DNA of 64,000 nt, from NCBI RefSeq assembly GCF_011745665.1, contig NZ_CP050253.1, positions 1,773,418-1,837,417 on the forward strand. The letters are read 5' to 3'. The stretch's first letter is position 1, and each line of letters begins with the position of its first letter. The DNA comes from Zophobihabitans entericus (GTDB lineage Bacteria; Pseudomonadota; Gammaproteobacteria; Enterobacterales; Orbaceae). This document shows, one piece after another, positions 44,659 through 56,400 of the stretch. Both the position numbers and the translations under genes were made by a program. The notes beneath the pieces are model-generated. The model was not told where the DNA came from. It worked only from the letters and a program-made list of their open reading frames with translations, and did not search any database.

Positions 44659-46140
44659 ATGTCAAACTATTTCAACACGTTAAACTTACGTGAAAAATTA
44701 GAACAATTAGGTCAATGTCGTTTTATGTCGCGTGATGAATTTGCATCTGAAGCAAATTATCTGAAAGGTAAAAAAGTTGTTATTGTTGGTTGTGGAGCTC
44801 AGGGTCTAAACCAAGGCTTAAATATGCGTGATTCAGGGCTTGATATTGCATATGCATTACGTGCAGAAGCTATTGCTGAAAAACGTGCTTCATGGCGTAA
44901 AGCAACTGAAAATGGTTTTAAAGTTGGTACTTATGAAGAGTTGATCCCTACAGCAGACTTGGTAGTTAACTTAACTCCGGATAAGCAGCATTCAGCAGTG
45001 GTTAAAGCAGTTCAACCTTTAATGAAAAAAGGTGCAGCACTGGGCTATTCTCATGGTTTTAATATTGTTGAGTCTGGTGAAAAAATTCGTAAAGATATCA
45101 CTGTTGTGATGGTAGCGCCAAAATGTCCGGGTACAGAAGTTCGCGAAGAATATAAACGTGGCTTTGGTGTTCCTACACTAATTGCGGTTCACCCGGAAAA
45201 TGACCCACAGGGCGAAGGTTTTGCTATTGCTAAAGCATGGGCTGCTGCAACTGGTGGTCATCGTGCTGGTGTACTTGCATCATCATTTGTGGCAGAAGTG
45301 AAATCTGACTTAATGGGTGAGCAAACTATTCTTTGTGGTATGTTACAAGCAGGTTCTTTACTATGCTTTGATAAATTAACTAAAGAAGAGGGTGTGGATC
45401 CTGCTTATGCATGTAAGTTAATTCAATTTGGTTGGGAAACAATTACCGAAGCATTAAAACAAGGTGGTATCACCTTAATGATGGATCGTTTATCAAATCC
45501 GGCAAAATTACGTGCTAATGCTTTAGCTGAACAATTAAAAGTAATTATGAAAGATCTATTCCGTAAACATATGGATGATATTATTTCAGGTCATTTCTCA
45601 GCAACAATGATGGCTGACTGGGCAAATGATGATATTAATCTTTTAACCTGGCGTAAAGAGACTGGTGAAACCCAGTTTGAAAAAGCACCACAATACAATG
45701 GTAAGATCGAGGAGCAAACTTATTTTGATCAAGGTGTGGTAATGATTGCTATGGTTAAAGCTGGTGTTGAATTAGCATTCGAAACAATGCTTGAATCTGG
45801 TATTCTTTCAGAATCCGCATACTATGAATCACTACATGAGCTACCACTGATCGCTAATACTATTGCACGTAAACGTTTATATGAAATGAACGTGGTTATT
45901 TCTGATACAGCTGAATATGGTAACTACTTATTTGCAAATGCTGCTGTACCGTTATTACGTGAAAAATTTATGCCAATGCTACAAACCGGAGATTTAGGTA
46001 AAGCAATCCCGGAAGGTAGTGTAGATAATGCTCAATTACGTGATGTGAATGAAACTATTCGTAACCACCCAATTGAAGTTATCGGACGTAAATTACGTGG
46101 ATATATGACCGATATGAAACGTATTAATGTTGCCAGCTAG
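44659..46140 (+). CDS. ilvC: Ketol-acid reductoisomerase IlvC, class II
   Basis: NADPH-dependent enzyme of valine and isoleucine synthesis, converting acetolactate or acetohydroxybutyrate to the dihydroxy acid. The 493-residue length (E. coli 491) marks the long class II form with a duplicated knotted domain. Motifs: [20 protein letters not shown] (nucleotide binding), [10 protein letters not shown] and [20 protein letters not shown]. Codon use is host-like (TTA, AAA rich), in contrast to the next gene. It stands between two surface-protein units and is a normal metabolic gene, not part of them. Confidence 0.97.
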   Translation: MSNYFNTLNLREKLEQLGQCRFMSRDEFASEANYLKGKKVVIVGCGAQGLNQGLNMRDSGLDIAYALRAEAIAEKRASWRKATENGFKVGTYEELIPTADLVVNLTPDKQHSAVVKAVQPLMKKGAALGYSHGFNIVESGEKIRKDITVVMVAPKCPGTEVREEYKRGFGVPTLIAVHPENDPQGEGFAIAKAWAAATGGHRAGVLASSFVAEVKSDLMGEQTILCGMLQAGSLLCFDKLTKEEGVDPAYACKLIQFGWETITEALKQGGITLMMDRLSNPAKLRANALAEQLKVIMKDLFRKHMDDIISGHFSATMMADWANDDINLLTWRKETGETQFEKAPQYNGKIEEQTYFDQGVVMIAMVKAGVELAFETMLESGILSESAYYESLHELPLIANTIARKRLYEMNVVISDTAEYGNYLFANAAVPLLREKFMPMLQTGDLGKAIPEGSVDNAQLRDVNETIRNHPIEVIGRKLRGYMTDMKRINVAS

Positions 46141-46169
46141 TTTGACTGTTTAAATTCACATTTATGCAG

Positions 46170-46198
46170 AAAAAGGGAATATTTATTCCCTTTTTTTA
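46170..46198 (+). terminator. Terminator after ilvC
   Basis: AAAAAGGGAAT and ATTCCCTTTTT around a short AT loop, followed by a T-run. Confidence 0.9.
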
Positions 46199-46464
46199 TT
46201 TTAAATTAATTAGTTACTAATCTAATAGAAAACAAGTTATTTATAAAATAAATATTATTAATAATTTGTTTTTTAATCAAAGTACAAATTTATCTTCTTA
46301 GTCTTTACAAAAATACATTATAATGTAAAGAAATGATAATTTATAATTTTTTTTGTTAATTAATTTATTCATCTAATTATTCTAGAACTCAAAAGATGAA
46401 TAAATTTTTATTAAGTTAATGTATTAGATTGATTTTTAGATAACCTTTAATAGAACAAATTTAC
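46199..46464. other. AT-rich spacer before promoter copy 3
   Basis: About 265 bases, extremely AT-rich, with no credible reading frame. An imperfect repeat of CATTATAATGTAAAG type is seen near 46315-46335. Nothing else is recognised. Confidence 0.5.
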
Positions 46465-46569
46465 GATGAAAACGATCAATTTATATGGTTTTGATAGAAT
46501 TTATCTATATAATGTAGATCGATTGATCGATATAAACGATTTTTTATTCACCCAGTGATGAAAGATAAT
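46465..46569 (+). promoter_or_regulatory. Shared surface-regulon promoter, copy 3
   Basis: Left element contains AAACGATCAAT (46470-46480). Right element ATTGATCGATATAAACGAT (46522-46540) is followed by a T-run. GATAAT (46564-46569) stands exactly 42 bases after the start of the right element, as in copies 1 and 2. The left-to-right distance is one base longer. It drives the barrel gene at 46661. Confidence 0.78.
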
Positions 46570-46660
46570 GATGCGCAAATCATTTGATTTTTTTCATCAT
46601 TTATCCGGTGGAATTTAATAATAATCAATAAAAAAGCAAGAATGGATAGGTTAAAAAACA

Positions 46661-49600
46661 ATGCAAAACAAAAACTGGAAGAAAGCCCTTCCCGGTCTGG
46701 GTATGGGTACGTTGTTTCTATTTGGCTCTTCTGTTGTCTACGCTCAGCTGGCTAAACAGCCTACGCTGGCGATTACAACCGATCAGTTTAATAATGAACA
46801 AAAATTAAACCTCAGTATTTACAATCCCAAATTATCGTTAACGTCAGCAGGCTTGTTTGCAACGCCGATGGGGTTATATATATATTCCAACTATCCAACC
46901 AAAATCAGTCATTATCAGCTGAGCATTTATCGCGCTAGCGACGCGGATAATGTTCAGCCACTCAAAGTGTTGCGTTTTGACGATGTCAGCCCGTATGAAG
47001 CGGTAATGTGGACCGGACAGATTGATAGTGGAACGCTTGCTACCAATACTCAATATAAAGTGATTCTGGAAATCGAAGGCGTGAATGGTCGTCGTGACAG
47101 AGTCGCTCCTGTTTATTTTGAAACACTGGGCGTGAATAATCAGGCTCAGGATTCTGATTTTGACGTTTATACCCGTGATGCGGATGCTGGGATCCGTTTT
47201 TCTGATTTTGCAGATAAGCCCTACCTGTCCGAACGTGTGATCAACGGTGAAACCGTCCAGGTGGTTGATCTTTCTAAACTGTCAGCCATGTCAGAAGAAG
47301 AGCAACAACAGTTCTGGAATAGCGCAGTGGTGCATATGCGTGCAAAAGAGATCAATGAGGGCGCACTGGACAATACGACCCGTACCTCAGCAAGAACAGC
47401 CAGCGAGCCAGTGACTGCCACTCCGTCAACCTTATCAAATGACGCTTTACTCCGTGGTCAGCTACGCGACAGCGCGGAGATCCCGGGCTTTGGGATCAAC
47501 CGCGTAGAGCAGCAGGGCATTGTGACCTCGGCGCAGGACAGAACCATCATTGTGCAAATGGCGGGTCTGGAAGGCAAGCAAGACGTGATGTTGAACGGTG
47601 AGCGCCTGATGGTGGATAACCGCGGCCGTGCAATGCGTGAAGTCGTGCTGTCACCGGGTGAGTATGATTTTAACCTGAGCTGGCTGGATGAAGACGGTGT
47701 CCGTCAGACGCAACAGGACAGTTTAGTGATTGAGAAGTCCAATGACTTCTTCTTTGTCGGGATGGCCGAGGTAACCTGGGCACAGAACAAAGTCAGCGGC
47801 GACGGTAAGATGATTCTGGAAGATGCGGATGAACATCATTACCGCGGCACCGGCAGCTGGGACGGTCGCGTACAGTTCTACTTAAAAGGCAATCTGGATG
47901 AGTACCGCATTACGGCGCATTTAGACACGACTGAAACCAAATTGAAAGATGCATTCGGCCGAATCGGCGACCGTGACCCGCGTCGCTTTACTCGTGAGCT
48001 GGACCCCAATGCTTACTATCCAATTTTTGGTGATGATTCGACAGTGGAAAATGATGTCGACACCGAAGGTAAATTCTATGTGAAGCTGGAGAACGGTAAA
48101 AACTACGCGTTATGGGGTAACTACAATACCCAGATGACCGGCACGGCGTTCTCTGATTTTAACCGTAGCCTGTACGGTGCCAAGATTTATCACGAGAGTG
48201 AAGCGACCACCAAATTCGGTGATACACGCAGTTATGCAGCGCTGTTTGGCGCGACCGGAGATACCCGTGGTAGCCACAATGAGTTCTCCTCAACCGGTGG
48301 TAGTCTTTATTTCTTAAAACATCAACGTGTGACCGAAGGGACGTTAAAACTTTCTGTTGAACTGCGTGACCCAAATACCAGTCGTGTGAAGAGCATCCAA
48401 ACGTTAACAGAAGGCGTGGACTTTGAGATTGATAACTTCCAGGGGCGTATTCTTTTAACCAATCCATTACCGATGACCGCGAACAGTGGCACGGGTGGCA
48501 GTATTATCTCCGGCGGTAGCTTACTGAACGGCGATAACGTCTGGTTAGTCGCGGACTATGAATACTACTCCGACGGCTTTGATATGGAAGAGCAGAAGGT
48601 GTTTGGTGCGCGTGCTTATGGCTGGGTGAATGACTACATTCGTCTGGGTGGTAGCTATGTACATGAAGACCAGGCGAGTGGTGAATCGTATCAGCTGCAG
48701 GGTGTGGACTTAATTGTGCGTCCTCTACAAGGCACGCATACCCATGTGGAATACGCGACGTCAGATGCGAGCAGCAATGATATCTATGTCTCGAGTAACG
48801 GTGGTTTAGGCTTCAGTAAAGTGAGTCTGGGCGACAATACTAAAGGCGCGGCATGGAGACTCGAACAAGAAGCCGACTTTAATGAATACTTTGAAGCGGA
48901 AGTGCCGCTGAAATTCAAAGGTTACTACTCCATGAAGCAGCAGGGCTTCTCCTCGTTCTCGACCGCGCGTGACAACGACCTTGAGGAATGGGGCGCAGAA
49001 GTTCGTTATGACTTTGAACAGGATAAGAGTGGGTTCTTACTGAGCTATACGCGCGAAGAAGAGAAAACCTTACACCTTGAAAAGATTGCTCGTGCGCAGT
49101 ATTTCGCGAGTTTAGGTGAAAGTCTGAAAGGGGTAGTTGAACTTCAGGACAGAAGAGAGAACAGCTACAACGGTGCTGGTGAGACAAGAGAAAGTCTGGC
49201 TGCCGTGAAGTTAGAAACGGAGCTGTTTGAAGGTCGTGACAAAGCGTATATTATTCAACAGGTTACTTTAGACAAGCGCGGTGACGTGAGTGATAACAAC
49301 AAAACCACAGTGGGTTACCAGTCACAGATTACCGACAGTTTAAACATTGGTGCGGAAGTGTTTGGCAGTAACCGCGGTGCCGGTGGTGGCGTGTCTGCTG
49401 CATGGGACATGAACGAACGTGCCAGCGTGTACACCAAAGTGATGAACGACATTGATTCTAACGCAGGTCGTGGTATCACGACAACAGTGGGTACCAATGT
49501 CAAAGCCACTTCACAGATGGATGTTTACAGTGAGCGTCAGTTCAAGAGTCAAAACACACAACGTTCAACGTCAGATGTGTACGGGGTGAAGTTTAAACCA

Positions 49601-50443
49601 ACCGACAGTCAGTATATCGATGCATCTTACAGTACCGGACAGGTGAACTACCGTAACTCCGGTTCAACCACACTCACCGGTAACAACGACACCAAACGTG
49701 ATGTGTATTTGCTCGGCTACGGCTTCAAGAATGACTGGTTCCAAATCCGTAATAAGTTAGAGTACCGCTGGGAGCGGGGCAATGGTGAGACGGTGAAACA
49801 GTGGGTGTCCACCAACCGTGCCAAGACGATAGTGAGTGAAAACTTCAGCTGGTTAGGTCAGTTTGATATTGCTAAAACGACCGGCAGCAATGACGTGGTG
49901 AATGACTTCACCGAAGCGGCAGTGGGCTTTGCGTATCGTCCGATGGAGATTAACAACCTGAACCTGTTTGGTAAGGTGACGTACATTCGTGGTGTTGACC
50001 CGGAAGACCAGCTGATTGCCAATACCGGCAGCAGCGGCACGACCAGTTACTACAGCAGTCAGTATGACCAGAAGAGCTGGGTGTTTGCCCTTGAGGGTGT
50101 GTACGAGTTCAACCAGTACTGGGAAACCGCGTTTAAGGCGGCGCACAGAGAAGGTTACCTGCGCTATAAAGGCGAGAGTGAGTGGTTCTCTTCCGGTGCA
50201 AGTTTATATGCTGCGCGTGTGAACTTTAACTACGCTGACTTTGAATATCAGGTGGAGTACCGCACGCTCAGAACGAGTTTAGCGGATGACCATAAGGACG
50301 GTATCGTGACGAGTATCTACCGTAACTTAGGTGACAATGCCAAGATAGGTATTGGTTATAACTTCACGGAATACAATGATGATTTAACGCGTCTGAACTA
50401 TGATGCGAAAGGCTGGTTTATCAATGTGGTGGGGAGTTTTTAA
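46661..50443 (+). CDS. Large outer-membrane beta-barrel protein, partner of the repeat protein
   Basis: Predicted outer-membrane protein of 1260 residues. The signal peptide (MQNKNWKKALPGLGMGTLFL) ends near VYA. Residues about 30-370 are periplasmic or surface beta domains (QYKVILEIEGVNGRRDRVAP; GEYDFNLSWLDEDGVRQTQQ). From about 370 (FFFVGMAEVTWAQNKVSG, YYPIFGDDSTVENDVDTEGK, YALWGNYNTQMTGTAFSDFN) alternating strands run to a terminal F (VVGSF), as expected for a BAM-assembled barrel. In related proteins I recall, this barrel is fused to SdrD/DUF11 repeats; here those follow as a separate gene 2 bases later. GC and CTG/AAC/CGT codon use are higher than in neighbouring ilvC, hinting at transfer. 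Confidence 0.8.
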   Translation: MQNKNWKKALPGLGMGTLFLFGSSVVYAQLAKQPTLAITTDQFNNEQKLNLSIYNPKLSLTSAGLFATPMGLYIYSNYPTKISHYQLSIYRASDADNVQPLKVLRFDDVSPYEAVMWTGQIDSGTLATNTQYKVILEIEGVNGRRDRVAPVYFETLGVNNQAQDSDFDVYTRDADAGIRFSDFADKPYLSERVINGETVQVVDLSKLSAMSEEEQQQFWNSAVVHMRAKEINEGALDNTTRTSARTASEPVTATPSTLSNDALLRGQLRDSAEIPGFGINRVEQQGIVTSAQDRTIIVQMAGLEGKQDVMLNGERLMVDNRGRAMREVVLSPGEYDFNLSWLDEDGVRQTQQDSLVIEKSNDFFFVGMAEVTWAQNKVSGDGKMILEDADEHHYRGTGSWDGRVQFYLKGNLDEYRITAHLDTTETKLKDAFGRIGDRDPRRFTRELDPNAYYPIFGDDSTVENDVDTEGKFYVKLENGKNYALWGNYNTQMTGTAFSDFNRSLYGAKIYHESEATTKFGDTRSYAALFGATGDTRGSHNEFSSTGGSLYFLKHQRVTEGTLKLSVELRDPNTSRVKSIQTLTEGVDFEIDNFQGRILLTNPLPMTANSGTGGSIISGGSLLNGDNVWLVADYEYYSDGFDMEEQKVFGARAYGWVNDYIRLGGSYVHEDQASGESYQLQGVDLIVRPLQGTHTHVEYATSDASSNDIYVSSNGGLGFSKVSLGDNTKGAAWRLEQEADFNEYFEAEVPLKFKGYYSMKQQGFSSFSTARDNDLEEWGAEVRYDFEQDKSGFLLSYTREEEKTLHLEKIARAQYFASLGESLKGVVELQDRRENSYNGAGETRESLAAVKLETELFEGRDKAYIIQQVTLDKRGDVSDNNKTTVGYQSQITDSLNIGAEVFGSNRGAGGGVSAAWDMNERASVYTKVMNDIDSNAGRGITTTVGTNVKATSQMDVYSERQFKSQNTQRSTSDVYGVKFKPTDSQYIDASYSTGQVNYRNSGSTTLTGNNDTKRDVYLLGYGFKNDWFQIRNKLEYRWERGNGETVKQWVSTNRAKTIVSENFSWLGQFDIAKTTGSNDVVNDFTEAAVGFAYRPMEINNLNLFGKVTYIRGVDPEDQLIANTGSSGTTSYYSSQYDQKSWVFALEGVYEFNQYWETAFKAAHREGYLRYKGESEWFSSGASLYAARVNFNYADFEYQVEYRTLRTSLADDHKDGIVTSIYRNLGDNAKIGIGYNFTEYNDDLTRLNYDAKGWFINVVGSF

Positions 50444-50445
50444 TA

Positions 50446-53400
50446 ATGACAATCAAAAACAGACCTGACAATAACAACAATAACAACAACGTCATAAAAA
50501 ATAACCAACAGACATTGAAAGAAAGCATCTCAGGAGAAACTGTAATGCGAGGATTAAAAAGAGCACTAAGCACCATCAAGCGAGGTCTTGGTGTGTTATG
50601 TTTAGGGGCGGGGTTACTGGGGTTTGCAACAGCAGCTCATGCGGTATCTGTCTCAGGTAAAGTGTATTTAGATTTTGATAACACGGCGAGTCTGATTAAC
50701 TCCCCGCCGACGCTGAGTGGGATTAGTGTTGAGCTGTTGAACAGTTCAGGGGCTTCCCTGTCACCGGCAGTGACGGGTACAACAACAGCCAGTGGTGACT
50801 TTACACTTGAAGCGCCGGGTATTGGTAGCTACCGCGTTAAGGCTATAACGTCAACCTCTGGTGAAGAAGGGATTGCGACTGTCGCTGTTTCTGGTAGTAC
50901 ACCTGTCACCGGAAGTAACGTATTTTTAAAAGGTTTGGGTGGTGATCTAACTTTAAATATTAAAGATACGCTTGCTGCAGGCGTTAAGAATATTGAGTTA
51001 GTGGTTTCTGCGACTGATATGAGTAATATGACCAAAGCCACAGATGCATCTGGTCAGGTAATTATTCGTAATACCTTAACCGGCTCTGCTTATACTGTTA
51101 CGGTGAGTCCGGCGGATATTATTGCTGATACCAGTAATGGTAAAAATTATGCACTTTGGAACACGACATTACCAAATGGTTCTTCTCAATATGTGGATAC
51201 TTTTAGTACAACAATGAGTGGGACTGCACAGTCTGCAACCTTTAATGTACGTGAGCGTAATGAATGGGGTGCTGATGGTATTGTGGCTGTCGATCAGGAC
51301 GAAAATGGTTCTTATACAGCGGGTGTTGACACTGGTGCCGCAGGTATTAATGTAGAAATTTATTACCAAGGTACAACCACTCCAGTTTTAGGTCAGTCAA
51401 CGATTACTACTGGTGCAGATGGTAAATATAACTTCAAAAACTTACCGCTTGGTGATTTTACCGTTAAAATGACGAATATTACTGCACCTTGGCAACTTGT
51501 GACCGCTGATAATGCAAACTTTTCTATCTCAACGGCAACGGGTAATCCATCCGCCTTTAACTTTTTAGTTAATATTGATAGTAATGATACTTCTCTTCCT
51601 AAAGTATCCGGTTATGTATTTGCTTTAGCAAGTACATCAGTTCCGGTGGCTGGTCCAGATAGTGGCCAGACAGGGAATACTGTACCTGTAGCGGCAAGTC
51701 CTCGTTTACAGACGACGGTAAAATTATATCAACACAGTACAACTGGTTGGAGTCTACTTGCAACTCAGCTTTCTAAAAGCGATGGTAGCTATGCATTTAA
51801 AGGCTTAATGTCAGGTAAAGACTATAAAGTTATCTTAGATGAGAGTGGGATTAATACCTCTGCGTATTACTTTATTGGTGATACTGATGGTAAATCCTCA
51901 GATACTTCTGCTGCATCACTCAGTACTCACCGTGGTAAAGTAACGCTCAGTGATAGTTCACAAGATACAATTGCAGGTAAAGAAATTGTTTTGGTCAATG
52001 TAACCAATGCCAGAACCAATCAAAACTTTTGGTACTCTACTATTAGTAATACCACGTTGTATATTAATGACTATATGACAACGGTAAATAATATTGTTTC
52101 TTGGGGCGGTACAGTAAATGGTTTAGCTGGGAGCTCAATGTCTGCACCTTTCCAGGGGCGATACTATGAAGAAGACGGCGTAACCCTGGCAAGAAAAACA
52201 GATGGGACATTAATTCCTACAGCTACTTTGGGTGCGCAACCTGATGGTTATCTAACTGTTAATCGTACTAACACTCCTACGGATCATGCTGGGTATTTTA
52301 TCTTTATTTTTGATAGCTATGATTCTGCTAACGTTTCTCCTTCTGCTAGTTCTTCTAGCACTCCAGTAATCTCATATTTACGCGTGCCGTTAGCCAGTGT
52401 GACTAATGCTGGTCCAACTGTATATTTCCATGCATTAACACCAAATAGTATTTCTGGACGTGTTTATATTAATAATAGCCACCCAGGAACAACAGGTACT
52501 TATAATCCGACTGCAGGTGATATTCCTGTCTATTCATCTCGTGTGGTGTTATATCGTAAACAAGTATCGACTGGCATCTGGCAAACAGTAAGTAATAATG
52601 CTTCTGATACTAACGGATATTTTAAATTTACCAATTTACCTAATGGCGATTATCGCGTAACAGTGAATAGAAGTTTTGGTTCTGTGAGTAATGTGACAGC
52701 AAGTGATGTTGAAATAGAAGGTAACATTGCATCAGGTGCAACAACAGTAAGCACATCAACTATTGAGGTGACACTCACTGGTGGAACAAATTTAACTGAT
52801 CAAGATCATTGGTATAAATTAACCACAACCGACTATTTAATTACGGGTACAACTTATCTGGATACACGTTCTCGTGGTACGTTACAGATTGGTCAGCCAA
52901 ATCTTGAAAATGATGCTCCTTTTTATGGAGTAACCGTTTTACTTTGTAATGACGGTAATGAGGCTGATTGTAAAATTGGTGGTGCAAACTATATCTCTCA
53001 TCAAGTAACAACGGTAAATGGTCAGTTTTCTTTTAGTGGTGCGGCAGATGGTATCACCTCTGGTGTTGACTATATGGTTAAAGCCATTAAAGATGGTGTA
53101 GCTGTAGTTAACTCAGGTGCTTTACAAGCAAATTACAAGGTTAATTTTACTGGTTTAAGTGTACCTGCTCGTTTAACTTTCTTATTACAAGGAAATACAA
53201 CTTTTTCTGGCGATCCAGTGAATGACTTAGATGGTAATAGAACCTATTTAGGTAAAAATACTGCTGAAAATGGTCCGGGGAAAACAAATGTTTATTATCA
53301 TGATGGTACAACATGGCAGTATTGGTACCAAACTGGTTTCTATTATAGCGATTTTCAAATTCTTTCATTACCGGCAGGTAAATATAAAGTTGTTCATGTA

Positions 53401-56400
53401 GCATCAGGATCTGTTTATAAAGATATTGCTGATAGCGATCCAAGTACTGAACCAGGGACTGTTGAATTTGAAATTCTTGCTGATGGTACATTTGCAGATG
53501 GGCTTCCGGGAACAGGTCGTAATTTTTATCAGGCTAGAGTGTATTCAATAGCAGAAGGTGTATCCGGTCAAATTTATCTGGATATCACAGGTAACGGTGT
53601 TAAAGATGATCGTTCTATTCCTGTACCAGGTTCTGAGTTAACCGGTGTAAGCGTTAAAGGTTACTTTACACCACGTTTATATCCTGACTATACCGAAGGA
53701 GAAGCCACTGTACTTGCTAGCCCAGACTTTACTGATAATGCAGTAGTGGCAAATAATGGTTATTTTGCTCATACAGCGGCAAATGCTTCTACTCCAGGTT
53801 TCTTATATGTCACCAACTACTTATTGAAACTAGATGGACTGGATACAAGTAAATTTGAACTAGTGGCTAATAGTGGTCCAAAACAGAGCTATTTATCTTC
53901 AGCTATTAAAAGTGATATGAGCTATATGCAGGTGAACGGTGCAGTATCAGGTTCACCAGATCAGTATTGGTTAATAAAACTAAAAAATCCAACAGGCATC
54001 AGTGGTCGTTTATATTATGATTTAAACGGCAATAATACTTATGACAGTGGTGTTGATGCGGCAATGTCAGGTGTGCGTGTTGAACTTTGGAAAAGTGGTT
54101 CTTTATATACCTACACAAACAGTGGTGCTGATGGTAGTTATAGCTTCATCGGTTTATTCGATGATTCTTATGATGTTAAAGTTACAAATACTGGTTTAGA
54201 TACTTCACTTTATGAGCTAGTGAACCCAGGTTCTGGAGTTTACAACGGCTTAACTGTGAACACTATTTCTAGCCCAACCTTAACTGATAATGACTTTACT
54301 TATAAGAAAACAGGTGATGCATCGATCAGTGGTTATGTAATGCTGGATATCAATAATAACGGTACTATCGATATTGATTACAATAAACAAGGCGATATTG
54401 CTTTAGGTAACATCACAGTTGAACTTTATAAAGGCAGTGTTTCTGGTTCGCCTTATAAAACGATTCAAACCAATAGTAAAGGTTACTATAGCTTCTCAGG
54501 TATTGATTTAAGTACCAGTTATATCACCAAAGTTATTCCAACAACGGGTTATGGTGTGATTAATAATGTGGATGGTAATGCCAGTGATACATTAGCGGCA
54601 ATTACCATTGGTGCGACACCATCATCACATTCAAACAAATTCTTCTTATTTGCAGGTAGCTCAAATAGCAATCCGGCAGCAGGTAATGGGGCATCATCAG
54701 CAACAAACAGTGGTCTGGCAGGTAAAACATTACTTGATGATGGTTCAAGTACGCCTTTACCGGGTGTTCTGATCAGTTTAGTTGATAGCGGTGGTGTAGA
54801 GATTGCGCGTCAGTTAACAAATGCAACTGGTGATTATCACTTCTATAACTTACCAAGTGATAGTTATAAGATCGTGACATTGAGCTCACCGTCTGGATAT
54901 GCGCTTGTGCGTAATACAGCAGGAACGACTCCTCCACTGGATACTTTATCAGGGATCACTGTCGGTTCTTCTGGTGTGACAGGCCAAAACTTCTGGTACA
55001 AAACAGCCAGCGTTAACGGTATCCAGGGTAAAGTATATATAGATTTTGGTGCAGATAACGCGACAGTAACGGTGGATAGCAATGACCATCCACTGAGTGA
55101 TGTAACAGTTGAACTGTATGACGGTACGGGCGCTACAGGTACTAAACTGGGTGAGACAACCACAGATGAGACAGGTGCATATAAGTTTGAGAACCTGATT
55201 TACGGTACTGGCGTGAACTACTCTGTCAAGATTGTGATGAGTACCCTGACAGATTATACCTTTGCACTGAGTAAAGCGGGCAGTACTTCAACGGCGGTAG
55301 TGATTGATGTTGCTAATCTGCCACAAGCGGGTGTGCTGGATAACGACTACTTTGTGGTGGGTAAACTGAAGATCGATGGTGATGTCTGGATTGATGCTGA
55401 CGGTGATTTAGTTCAGGGTACTTCAGAGCTGCTTGATGGTGTTACAGTCAATCTGAACTATAAAGCCCCGGGAGCAAGCAATTACTCTCTGCTTAAATCC
55501 ATGACAACAGGGACCTCACCCGCGACGACAGGTCAGTATGTGTTCAGTAGCCTGCCGGCAGGGACAGACTATCAGGTAGTGGTGGACAGCACGTCAACTG
55601 CACTGGCAGGGACATCACTGATAGCCAGTTCAGGGACAGGCAGTATTGCAGATAACACAGATACCTTTACCTTTGCAGCCCTGGCAGCGGATAACACTGG
55701 CAGCAGCACGGCCTATCGTTATAACGGCAGTGTGAGCGGACAGTTCATTATTGATGTAGACGGCAATAATGCGTATGTGTCGGGTGCGGATGATGCGTTT
55801 GCGGGCGTGGATGTGACGCTGAGTGCGACGATTAACAGTGTGCTGGTGACGAAGACGGCCACCACGGATACAGATGGTAAGTTCAGCTTTGATAACCTGC
55901 CAATTGGCAACTGGTCACTGACAACGGCGGCAACGCAGACGGTAGCAAACTGGTCAGATTACACACTGGGCTTTGTGAAGAGCAGTGCGGGTACGACCGT
56001 GACAGGGACAAGTGGTTTACCACTGAGTGTGGCGATTACAGCGACTGATACGACGTTTACTGGTATTGAAGCGGGCTATAAAGGGTCGGCTAAAATCAGC
56101 GGGTATATCGTGATAGATATGGACCCAAGTGACGGGGGCAATGCGGTAACAGGGACAGATACGCCAGTGGCCTCAGCGACGGTGACACTGGGCTCGGCCA
56201 CAGCGGGCTTTGTGAGCCGTACCACGACGACGGATGCGTCAGGTTACTATGAGTTCACGGGTCTGTCTGCTCATACGTATAAAGTGACGGTGGATACGAG
56301 CAGTTCAACAGACTTTGCCGGTCATGTGGTGAGCTTTGACCCACTGGGCACCACGGTCAGTACGGTGGATTTAGCGGTAGCAACCCCGGCGACAGTACTT

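Noticed and set aside
48159-48467. Long antisense open frames inside the barrel, repeat and autotransporter genes
   Set aside because: They are opposite or frame-shifted to clearly coding repeats, have no ribosome sites, and give low-complexity proteins; they follow from the biased codon use of the real genes.
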